Shown piece after piece: positions 11,829 to 22,311 of a stretch of 64,000 nt of DNA. The position numbers were made by a program, and so were the translations under genes. Position 1 is the stretch's first letter; the number at the start of each line of letters is the position of its first letter. The stretch lies in contig JAKJXP020000001.1 in assembly GCA_022225965.2 (NCBI GenBank), positions 248,001 to 312,000 of the forward strand. The letters run 5' to 3'. The stretch comes from Diatrype stigma. Its lineage: Eukaryota > Ascomycota > Sordariomycetes > Xylariales > Diatrypaceae. The notes under the pieces were generated by a model. It was not told where the DNA came from. It worked only from the letters and a program-made list of their open reading frames with translations, and did not search any database.

Positions 11829-14170
11829 TCATATAATCCTCACGATGTGCCTTCTTAGAGCATGTTTGATTTCCGCAACGATAGCCAGTGACTCTACCGC
11901 GTCTGCGCTATGCGGAAGTACCTTCTCCTTGATAGTGAACTGAAGGCGTTCTATCCGTCTCCAAGTACCATCGGCACCTTCCACACTTTCGAGCAGTAAA
12001 AGAACCACGTGCTCGGTGGTCCTGAGTGCTCGCCGCCGCTTGAGCAGCTGCAGAATGGCAAATTCCTGCCCTGTGTAGCCCCTGTGCTTCTGTTTGTATT
12101 CGCTGTTGCCGCCGTACTTCAACAGGTTGTAGATATGTCCCAACAGCTTTGGATACGGTGATGACGACGGCGGGGGAGCGCTCACGAGATCCTGGAACCC
12201 TATACTTAAGAAAGGGCCGCGGAGAGTGATGCTACCTCCGCTCACGGCACCGAAGGGGTCGGAAGTAGCGAGTTGGATATCGATATCGAGGATTTTGGAA
12301 TAGTGTGTGATATGGTCGAACTGTGTCTCAGCCATGAACAAGACTTTTTTACCGAGGATACTCGCCCAGCTCCATGATGGGGCAAGATACTGCTCCGGCA
12401 AGCCCGGCTCTTCTTTCACATATCCGCCGGAAGATTTTCTCCTAAGAGGCGATCTTGTCTATGGGATGTATATATTAGCGCTAATTTGATTGTCATATGC
12501 GTTCATTCCAGGCTTACCCAGCCAATGCCTTGTATCAAATCCATCTTCCAGAGTCCAGCGATATAAGTATCGCCCGTAGCTCTGTGAAACTCGTTTGCTA
12601 GTCCTGATAATGCTGGGAGGGCATCAGTGTGATCCGTCAACTGCCGTGATGAATAGTTCTCAATGATGTGAATCCAGAAGCCGAAATGCGAAAGCCCGAA
12701 TACATCAGCGGGAGGCTTGAAATAACCCTGCAGGGTTAATGGAGCCCAGACAAGAGCTCTTTGGCGTATGGTTTCGAAGTCTCTAGCCTGCATTATATTG
12801 CTCGGGGAAATCCACGGGATAGTCGTGGCCACAGGAAGGTCTAGTCTCCGAAGGAGGGCCAGCAGCCGCCTTCTCCAGCTAGGAAAAACCTGCTCCCGGA
12901 GTTCCCGGATGAACTCTTTGCTGCGGTAGATCTCCGTTATCCTGATAGACCTTCCAGCTTCATCCACGCTTCCCTCAGGGCACTCAAAACATAACTGTTG
13001 GTGACCGAACCACAACGTACGAGGGGCTAGGAGAGTTTCCTGTAGGACCCAGCCCCTGGTGTTCAAAGCGCTCTGGTGCATCCTTTCGTCCCATATCTCG
13101 GACCCGGGGCGAAGAAATACTTTGGGAGCCACACTTTCTCCGTTCTTCCAGTCTAGCCAGCACCTTGGATGAGCTGGTACCGGCCGCGCTCGGAATATCC
13201 CCTGGCTGGTATTAGCAGCACACGCTGCCGCTATCGTCACAATCGCCCCTTTATACACCTCACGCATGCGGCTAGCTTCTCGTGCCCAGTCTTCTGTAGA
13301 ACCCTGGATAATACATAACGCATCTATCCAGATGTAGCTGATACCAAGTGCTCGAGTGGTTTCTATTGCATCACGTAATGTGACTGGGAACTCGCTAAGT
13401 GGTCGTCGGCCCGCTCGAAACGCTCCTTCGGTTACACTAGTAAGTTTGAAGTCGGCATCACCACCCCAGCAGTATGAAAGGGCGGCGAACGTCCCGTATC
13501 TCTCATCGCCATTGATGAGTGTGGGGTTCACTCCGCTTATATCAAGGATTCTTGTTGGGAATTTCGATGACGTGGGATATAGAGAGGAGCACGATTTGTG
13601 CTTATGCAAGCAGTCCCCGAGTAGCCGAGCTGCGAGCTGGAGACATTCTTCTGACCCTGAGTCGTGGTATATGGACCTGGCGAGTAGACTCTGGTGATCT
13701 GATGGTTCGTGTCCTATATTTCCCGTTCAGCCATCGTCCCATTATGGAAACTGGCCATACGTACCTCTCAACGCACATACTTCAAAAGAAGCCAGGGTAC
13801 GCGTCGCCCCTCTTTCGCCGTCTTGTATAACGGCTATATGAGGCAAGCCGCTGAGTGTAGCATCCCATACTGTAGTCCCAATATATATTTGCCGTGCACT
13901 CGTGCCTCTGCTCAAGGCTTCATCGGTAAGCTCTTCTGGGTGCGCTCCACTCGAATACGACTGCCATATGCACCTGCAAAGCTCACATTCGCCAATAGAC
14001 GAGCGAAGCGAGAGTATATTTGGATGGTGCCTGAAGAACCGAGCAATTGCAGGGCGAAGGCTTTCCAGAGTATCTGGCGCAGAAGGATCGTTGAAGTTCC
14101 TGGGTGGTTGGGCCTCAGCCTTCAACATCAGGGCTCGCACATCAAAGCCAACACAAATAGGGCAGAGCAT
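11829..14170 (-). CDS. HET-domain (heterokaryon incompatibility) protein
   Basis: Fungal HET-domain protein; the family includes triggers of programmed death on fusion of incompatible hyphae, but most members are uncharacterised. Exons are 13765-14170, 12518-13713 and 11829-12458; introns are 51 nt (13714-13764, GTACGT...TAG) and 59 nt (12459-12517, GTAAGC...TAG). The protein is 743 residues. It begins with a Cys pair (LCPIC), continues with the family's pre-HET segment (ECLQLAARLL), then the HET core: SYCWGG, WIDALCIIQ with EDWAREASRMREVY, and IVTIAA. A C-terminal part carries the usual YLAPSWSWAS block. The frame stays open upstream to 14242 without an ATG, so the first Met at 14170 is taken as start. 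No NACHT, WD or ankyrin region follows. Function beyond the domain is unknown, and allelic specificity cannot be judged. Confidence 0.9.
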
Positions 14171-14529
14171 GTCGGAGCTACTATACCTAGAAAAAAATGG
14201 GATTAACACACCTATAACAACTATAACGAAGTTCGAAGCCAAGAAGGCTGAATGAAACCAATTTTAGTGAGAAGCTTAACATTTTACACGTGGCTGGTAG
14301 ATGAGTAGAAGAGGTTGTGAAATATGACTTGTTAGTGGTGGGGCTTACGCAGCTAAGAGTGAGGCTTGGTTCCTGATGCAGATATGGCAGCAGATATGGC
14401 ATGGGCTTACTAGGCTGCTTAAGTCGTAATTATACCATAGGCAACAGTGCACTACAAGGTCTAGATAGTAAATCAATAAACATGTAATTATTCATCAAGT
14501 TTATCTACTCAAGGAAAGGTCGAGATCTC
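14171..14529. other. Intergenic: HET gene upstream region
   Basis: AT-rich sequence between the HET gene start and the SDR relic. A 71-codon frame (14187-14402, minus) resembles no family and is probably 5' leader. Nothing else is seen. Confidence 0.5.
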
Positions 14530-14936
14530 AAAGTAGTGTTGCGGACTTACCAAGCCGCCAGCAAATAGGGGCTACACGGAGCTACGTAACCCAGGCTCTC
14601 CTTTCTTTATAGTTGGAACCTGCAAAGGACCTACGCTTCGATATCGCAACGTATCCCTCGCCTGGTTCAGATCAAAGTCGAGCAGCATGCCGATGATTTT
14701 CTGTCCGGAGTTATTCACGAGGCAATCCTGCTTGTCCCCCGTCGCGCTAGAAACGGCTGGCGCGAAGGCCGCGATAGGTTCATCGGAGGTAACGTCGAGC
14801 GATAGCACCGGGACGTTGGGCGACCATTCGAGGGAGGCTATATTGGATGGCAAACGTGCCGTAGCGGAGTCATCAGCGCATAGCATATGCCGCCCTCGCT
14901 GCAGCCGGTGATGAGAGCTGATTTCTTAAATGCCAT
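14530..14936 (-). pseudogene. Short-chain dehydrogenase/reductase relic
   Basis: Broken SDR fragment. From the ATG at 14936 one frame gives a Rossmann start (SALITGCSEGGICYAL), where the last Gly of TGxxxGxG has become Cys. After a deletion of roughly a dozen codons the match continues in another frame (from ~14886), with SATARLPSNIASLEWSPN, LSLDVTSDE, the NNSG motif (family NNAG) and DFDLNQARDTL. It then decays; the catalytic Ser, YxxxK and the C-terminal half are missing. The residues look most like the AYR1-type 1-acyldihydroxyacetone-phosphate reductase group, from memory only. It cannot encode a working reductase. Confidence 0.75.
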
Positions 14937-15097
14937 GGTGTACCTATGGAATGCAAGAGCTAGCTCATGCCAAAGAAGGGGAAGATGGGCGGCCGATAGG
15001 GTTAAACTGCCCTTTCCTTGGTTATCTAAATACATACTGCTGCATCACGAGTAATATGGTCATCTATTTAGTTTAGGCAGGCTGAAAGAAAGGAGTT

Positions 15098-15121
15098 AAA
15101 AAAAAAAAAAAAAAAAAAAAA
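15098..15121. repeat. 24-nt A homopolymer
   Basis: Uninterrupted run of 24 A on the + strand. Read on the minus strand it is a T run just downstream of the tRNA-like relic, the position of a pol III terminator. Confidence 0.9.
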
Positions 15122-15130
15122 GAGAAGAGT

Positions 15131-15210
15131 GTTGCTACCCAGTCTCGAACTGGTGATCTCCAGAAAGGTGGAAATGGCAAAAAGGAAGCGCACCAAGAGG
15201 GCCAGGCTGC
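15131..15210 (-). pseudogene. tRNA-like relic (possibly type II, Leu/Ser-like)
   Basis: On the minus strand a T-arm like segment (CCAGTTCGAGACTGG, 15139-15153) fits the pol III B box. About 40 nt upstream TGGCCCTCTTGG (15193-15204) resembles an A box. A short TCCA/TGGA stem between them could be the long variable arm of a type II tRNA. The 3' acceptor would read TAGCAAC, but no complementary 5' strand is present and no anticodon stem forms cleanly. A long T run follows. Most likely a decayed tRNA gene or tRNA-derived fragment; it could be coincidence. Confidence 0.4.
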
Positions 15211-15798
15211 TCTTACTACGAGGTACTGCTTCCTTATTGAGAGGATAGATTGCAATTGTAATATAAATACTTTAACACCTAGGTACCTACCTGTGTACTT
15301 AGTAGCTTAGATGGTCGTCGCCCAGGGCACCCAGCCACCACCCCTAACTTGAGAGTACACATGTACCTACAAAGGCACCTGCTAACTCGTATGACAGGGC
15401 CCCGATATGTATTCCTAGCAATATGAAGCAGTTTAGGTAGTGTTTCGGTTTTGACTGTTACAAGTATCTGTGGCGCATACTATCACTAGCACAAGGACTG
15501 CATGGCACATAGCTGGAAAATAGATCCAAGTCAATATTGTGCGGTGTAGATTCTCATGTGGTATAACCTTGCGTGCTGACCATGGCCTGAGATCTATCTA
15601 TCTACAAGGAACTGCCCAAACCGACAAGTCAAACACGCCCGTTTCAGCTTTCCGTGGCATCACGTAGAGTACTATGCCATACCTACCGATACACTGTCTA
15701 GCTAGATACCAATTTACCGATCCATCTATCCATTCACATAATATGATTCACCTGGCCAAACGAAACTTGCACGCTATCAAAAAACAAGTTAGCTAAAT

Positions 15799-18700
15799 CT
15801 AATCTTCATCACCCCTGACATACGCAGCCCAATTCGTCCGGGCCCTCCTTCTGCCGCCACCATTGCCAGCAAAGCCAACGCTATCGCCCTCGGCCCAGCC
15901 CGCCTCGTCCCAGGCGCCCAGGCCGCAAAGATGGCGCATGGTCGGGCGGCCGTGAGGGCAGTTCCAGGGCTTGTCGAGCTCGCCCATGTGGCGGACGAGG
16001 CGCTCCATGTGGCGGGCCGGCAGCGGCTTGCCGATCATGACGCTGCTGCGGCAGGCGCGCATGGCGAACATCTTGCGGACCTTGGACGGGCGCGGGATGA
16101 AAATCGCGGTCTTACCGCTGCCGTCCCCGTTGCCATTGCCATGAGTAGTAGTATCGGCGCTCGAAGATTGGTGGTCCGCCAGCAGCGAGATGAGCTCCTC
16201 GAGGTCCGCGAGCGAGAAGGTCGTCTCCCGGCTCAGCGGCAGGCTCAGGAGCTGGCAGCGCGACCCGACCGGCCGGTCGCCGCTGTCGTCGACGGCGACG
16301 GCGAACCCGTTGGCCTCGAGCGCCGGTAGGTTCTCCTTGATGATCTCCTCCTCGAGCGCCGTCAGCTCGAGCGTCTTGGGCTGCACGAGGCGCTGGGATT
16401 GCACGACCGTGCTGGCCTGCAGGCGCTCGAAGTTGTACTTCTCGTCGGTGGCGTGCTGGTCGATGATGAACAGCTCGTCATCAGTGGTGGCAGTAGTGGT
16501 GGTGGCGGCGCCGCCGACAACCCTTTCGGCGGGGCGGACAGCTATGATGAAGCCAAGGTTGAACTGGCCGACAATTTTCATCTTCTCGAAATCGGACTTG
16601 GAGATTTTCAGTGACAGCTTCTCTTCGGCGTCGGAAGCATCGAGTCTGTTAGCAGTAGGTCCTGTCGAATCGGACTGTGAAAGTGACGCCCTTAAGCAGC
16701 CTTCATGGTCGGCAAGCGCGCTCCGTATGCGGCCCTCGTTAATCCGCACCGTCTGCTGTAATGGATAGGTTGCATCTTTCTTCTTTGCGCTACCTTTGAT
16801 GAAGCTTTGCGTGCGCTTTTGAGTTTCTTCTGAAATCTTCTCGGGTTGGTCTTCTTCTGGTTCGGGGCTCGCAGAGTCTTCAAGTTCTTTTTGGTCTTCT
16901 TTGGCAGCCTCGTCTACATATTCGTCATCAGTCGATTTGCCAGGAGAGGGATGATCCTCTTCAATATCCTCAGGGACATCTTCTTCAATAGCATCCCGGG
17001 TGTCGACTTTGTTCTGATGATGTTCTTCTTCGCTTTCTGGGGCATTGTCCTCTTCTTGGGCCTTCTCTTCCTCTTCCTCTTCTTCTTCCCCTTCATCCTC
17101 AGTCACGAACAAGTGCTCACCCGAAGACTCTGACTGCTTCTCAAAGTCCACCAATTCGGTTGCAACTTCAATATCTGCGGATTTGCCTGACTTGGATTGG
17201 CTCTGAGCCGCAAACATCTGTGTCAGACGGCCCTGGAATGACGGAACTGGTGCTGATTCTTTAGCCCGCTGTTTCTGAGGTGATCTGCTACTACGGACAT
17301 CTTCTGATCGTAACCGTTTCGACGGCGACCCAATGACGCTAGTAACCGTATCATTTCCTATCGTTATAGTCGCAACCTCTGGCGCAGTCCGTTTTAAATT
17401 CCTAGAAGGCGTGACCTTGGTGATTCGTATGTCCGATTTTCGTGAGGGGGTAGAGATTGCTGGAATTGGTGGCTCTGAAGTAGGCTGGCTTGAGCGTGTA
17501 TCGGCATCTATGGATCTTTCAGTCTGGGAATTTCGAATTTCCTCCAGGCGCTCACGGAAATTCTCGATCTGGTTAGGTGTTTCTTCTGTTTCTACTACCG
17601 AATCTGACGGGTCTGGGCCCTCATCTTCGTCCTCTTGATTTTTGTCTCCTTCTCTACCTAGACCTTCTCTTGTTAGATCTGTGACAAGCTTCTCTCTTGA
17701 CCTTGACGTTTCACCGCCGTCACTTCTTAGCATTTGCACAGTAGGACTATCAGTGCATACATCCGACTTTCGCTCAGCCCAACGGCTGATGAGATTAATA
17801 TTTTGGGCGTCTTGGGCTATTGACATTGTCGAGACTGAAAGGCTTGTAGTAGGCGGTGGTCCTTGAAATTGCTCGACGTCGTCTTCGCTATCAGTAGTAG
17901 GTCGCTTCCCTACGTCTGCTGACATCGATTGGCCACGGTCATCTTCTGACAATACTGAACTATCTTTCCCGCTTTCGGGTGTTTCGGTGTCTCGTCTGTT
18001 AAAAGCAGGCTTCTTGAAGGGGGTGTATTTCGGCATAGATAGCTGTGAAGCAGGCACTGCATAATCATGGGACTCGAATAGCGCGATAAGTGACTCTCTA
18101 AGATTATCGAGCATCCGAGATTGTTCATGCAGGAGTATCGTCCGCTTGTCTGGGCTGACATTGACATCGTATAGATGCGTGTCCAATTGTATATCTGCGA
18201 ATATGAAGGGCGACTGCGATGCATTGTATGATTTATACACTTCGTTGAATACTTTAGCAAACTGTGGTAGTCCACAGGGCCGTGCATTGACGAAGAACAT
18301 TTGTCTGTCTGGTGTTTGTCGTCCTTCCCCATGAGCGGGCCGAGAGACATGCCCCTGGATACGTATTTCCTTGGTGGTACTCCCCTCTTCCTGTTGGGTC
18401 AAGCGTTTGCCTGGTGCGCTGGTAACTTCTAATTCTAACTTGAGATCTAGGGGTATCAGGACAGCCAACGTTTTGGAGCCAAATACATTGACGATATTGT
18501 CACGCGTAGTCCGGTTCCCCTTTGTAGAGAAGAGAACTATACGTTTCCCCTTGATTGGCTGTTGAGAGACAGAGAATTTGACGCCAGTTTGTATGCATGC
18601 ATACTGGTTGAGTACCCCGATAACCTTATTCCATTCGCGCTTTATATTGCGCTCGAGTTCACGCCGACGCACCGGGAGATTGCGGAACAGCCCCTCGACA

Positions 18701-19265
18701 GATATCGTTGTGCCTTTCTGGGCTGCTACCACGTTCGTACCGCAAAGCTTACCGGAAGTCTCAAACTCCAGCTTGGAGCCCTTCGGCGCATCGGCGGCGA
18801 GACAAGTGGTGACGGTGAATTTGGAAAGAGCGCAGAGTGAAGACAGCGCTTCTCCTCGAAATCCAAAGGTCTGAAGGGTGCCAAGATCGCTATAGCTTGA
18901 CAGCTTAGACGTGTAATGCTTCAGGGCAAGCGTTTCATAGTTTTCTTTGGAGATACCAGAACCATTGTCTTGGACTTCAATGGAATCCAGGCCTTGGTTC
19001 TTGAAACGGACATCTTCAGAAACCGGATGAGCCAGTGACTTGCAGGAATGACATACAGTTAGATGACAAACCTATAGTTGTTGCTCCAGCATCCAGGCTA
19101 TTCTCAACGAGTTCCTTCACGACGGAGCAGAGGTCGACGATGACTTGCCCGGACTGGATCTGATGGATCTATAGGGGAAGCAATTAGCTTAGTCATATTT
19201 GCATATTTCGTTGTTGGAGATACGAAGCATACCGTCCGAGCCTCGATGGGCTTGATCGTTGCCAT
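15799..19265 (-). CDS. PMS1: DNA mismatch repair protein Pms1 (MutL family)
   Basis: Endonuclease subunit of MutL-alpha, partner of Mlh1; it nicks the new strand after MutS homologues find a mismatch. Exons: 19233-19265 (11 codons), 19072-19168, and 15799-19013; introns of 64 nt (19169-19232) and 58 nt (19014-19071). 1114 residues. The GHKL ATPase has KELVEN (Glu30), DNGSGI (59-64) and GFRGEAL (94-100). A long acidic, Ser-rich linker with Glu runs separates it from the C-terminal endonuclease domain, with the metal motif [12 protein letters not shown] (~895), ACR (~1030) and CPHGRP (~1062). The last two and the DQHA motif place it with Pms1/PMS2, not Mlh1 or Mlh3. The frame over the first two exons was set by homology to the invariant N-terminus ([15 protein letters not shown]). 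Confidence 0.96.
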
Positions 19266-22200
19266 CTTGATCGAAGTGGATTCGTGGAGTTCTGGACTGA
19301 CGAGCGACCATTCATCCCATTCTTGTGATCCTGTATGAACTTATTTGGAGAATCTACGCCAAAGTCTTCTAGGCTTGTCGCAAGTGTGTAATTATAGGTA
19401 ATTTATGGATGCATTTATCCCAGACACGCCTTGGGGATAATCAGGAGGAAGTCGCAACTGTAGCCTGGCAGCCTCGTATCACACCTTCAGCCTTGGCGCG
19501 TCATACCTCTTTGCATAGTACGTAGGTACTTCCTCCTTCCTTTAATTGAAGAAACTTACGCGTTTAAAGTGGATCTAAAATTGGGCGTACCTACGCACCT
19601 ATCCCGTATCTGCACAGCCACATGTATGAAGGAAAGCTTAAATACGTACCATGAAGACGAATACAGTGTGGCTGGGGTAGCCGCAATATACCGTAATCAT
19701 ACGTACATAAGTACTTCGTAAGGTAGGATGTGGGATGTGTGAAATAAACAGTGACAGTTCCGTATAAGCTGCATATTGCGAAGCTCAGTACTGTAATCCT
19801 TATTTGCATGGACATGGTATTATATCTGGTACCATGTTGATGTTGGTGTATTCCCCTTCCGGATATTCAAAATCTTCCCATGCCTACTGACAAGATCCTA
19901 AAAGCTGGGGGCTGCAACTATCAACCGAGCCCTTCACAACAGCCTAGAACAGCCTTCAACGACATCCTCACATATCGGATGTCCGAATCATACCGCATCA
20001 ATACCGAATGCATGCTCCATTACGCATATGGTGGCTTGATAATACGACATCGTACCTGCTACAATATACCGGAATGCAATCTACAATACTTCGTATTCAG
20101 GGTTCAATAACGCAACTCGGAAATACTATGCTTGGCAAGACTCACGCTTCTTGTCGCAACTAAAATGGATGAAACCTGGCAGGTGCATAATTCATGATGC
20201 ACCTTGTTGCGAATTACCCCAGTCACGTACATGATGAGTATACGACATCTTGGCTCTATCCGCATGACGAATCTGTTCCATAGTCTCGGAGTATTTCATT
20301 GACGTGACATAATGGACCACCGGATCACCCCGCCCCCTCCTTGCACGGAGGTATTGTGAAATATAGCAAGATATCCCTATGTAATGCCAACAGTTTTGAT
20401 TCGTCCAGGGGCATCAGCAGCATTGAAATGCGGACTCCTACTTCTACATACTAACTAGCAGATCACCACAAATATGAAAGAGCCGAAAAATGAGAGATGA
20501 CGGTTGGAAGAAGCATTGTAGCGTCCTAGTATTGTATGCAGCCAAGCTCTGAAGCGCACCTCTATTGCTGCAGGCTTATGCGAGGTGAGCCAGAAAGATG
20601 CGATTTGTTGTTACCTAGGCACCCCTAGTATGTTGATATCTCCCTGTTACCTTATCTTTTCATATCGGTCGGCACTCCCAACGACATAACCTCGACCGTT
20701 TACTGGGCTGAAAACCCGGCTGGGTTTTAAGCCACGACAACCAATATTGCAATATTGGCCATCCAACTCTGCCACTGCATATCCCAACCATTGCAGGGAA
20801 CATTCCACTGGTAAATATGATTGGTACCTAAGTGCTGTTGTTAGCTTTGCAAGCCGGAACTCTCGGTCAGCAGACAGGGCCAAACCGTGCCGTTGTGTTG
20901 TCGTGTTGTCGTGATGTCGTGATTGGATCATACCTGAACTTGATAGATAAGCATACCGGCAACATATCGATAAACAGAGGTATCCATATAAAACCACGTT
21001 GGTCCTCCGCTTAAAGAAACGGATATACCACCAGACCACGCACACAAAAGCCAGCCAAACCCTCGCCCTATTATGCCTACTACGTACCTGTTAGGTACGA
21101 TTATACCTCAGTACACTCAGGAACGCTGAACTATCTGCATGCGGCTATTGAATTAGAGAAAACCCAAATCCTTATCTTGATCATCTATGTAGAATTGAGC
21201 AAGCTTCCGGTAGCAGGTGCCCTGTATCAGACTGTATGTACATGGGTGCGGCTGTTTATCGGTTTCTCTTTTAATGTTCCCCTTGCAATGATGTCAACCT
21301 TGGTCCTTGGAACTGGAGTGACTGGTTGGGTATTGTATGTACATACCAACCACTTAGTTAAGTAGGTAGATAGCCCACAATTGCACCATACCTAAGCCCG
21401 GGTCAGAGCTTTCAAAGCATTAATTGCATTGCAATCTGCCCGATAGTATACAACAGCCTCTTCTGGATAGTCAGTTGTATATGTAAATCCTCAATCTATA
21501 ATTTGAAGCTTGCCGCACTGAAGTAACAACTTTGAACTCCTCAACTTGCGTCTTGCATGTGTACCTGGCACCCTGGGCATGCAGTGGAGCCATATCTGCT
21601 GATCGGTGGCTCCACCGAAAAAGCCTTGATTGTATCCAATTTAAACCTAACTTAGCGGCACACAGCACGCTAGCAACGCCTAGCGCAGTATGAGCCCATG
21701 GCGTCTCCATATTAACTCAGAAAGCCTGTAAAAGCCGAACTGGAAACAGGGGCAGAGAGGCTTGGGGCTCTTCAGCGTGTGGCTTCTAGCGATTCCAGTG
21801 CATCCAGTGCATCCAGCGAATCCAGCGAATCCAGCCTCTCATCCTTAACCTTAAGATTTCCCCCCAAGGTCAAAACTCCATCTTCGTGCATACTTTACGA
21901 AACAGAAGCTTGATACGACAGGCCATCGCTATCTCCATTTCCTTTTTCTTTTAGATGTCGGGAGTGGGCAACGGCCAGTTATAGGTTACCACATTCGTTC
22001 TCCATATTCTACATGACTGCACTCGTTTCCATTCAGTCGTTTCTGGAAGTCTGGTCGTGATCCGGTCGGCGCCTTCAAGAAAGGAGCACTGCGCCGCCGC
22101 GCCATCTAATCTTGTCTGGGCGCTTGGCATCTACATAATCGTCGGCTAACCCCCAAACGACCAGACTGCGATACAGCAATTTAGACCCTATCGTCCGAGA

Positions 22201-22311
22201 TATCGATTGTTCGATAAGCGATTGTCCGATGGTGGAGGTAATATAGTCTTCGTCGTTGCGGTTGAGTAGATCCCTTACGGAAGACTCTTGCGAGAGTCTC
22301 ATTCCTCCTCG
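19266..22311. other. 3 kb divergent intergenic region (PMS1/BST1)
   Basis: Separates the divergent starts of PMS1 and BST1. Short open frames (at most 132 codons) show no family resemblance. A 9-10 bp tandem repeat of CATCCAGTG and AATCCAGCG units lies at 21790-21835. Both promoters must be here; no element could be assigned. No transposon terminal repeats were noticed. Confidence 0.55.
21790..21835. repeat. Short tandem repeat (CATCCAGTG/AATCCAGCG)
   Basis: Five imperfect 9-10 bp units sharing ATCCAG, about 480 bp upstream of BST1. Function unknown. Confidence 0.75.

Larger units (their letters stand above)
14937..15798. other. Intergenic with A-run and tRNA-like relic
   Basis: Between the SDR relic and the PMS1 stop. 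Besides the 24-nt A run (15098-15121) and the tRNA-like relic (about 15131-15210) there is AT-rich sequence with TACCTA motifs near 15280-15300 and 15360. No gene seen. Confidence 0.6.

Noticed and set aside
14171..14242. Upstream extension of the HET gene to 14242
   Set aside because: No ATG in frame; the hydrophobic translation looks like leader or intron sequence ending in a TTCTAG.
15931..16768. Two plus-strand frames (132 and 192 codons) inside PMS1
   Set aside because: Antisense to the conserved Pms1 endonuclease domain.
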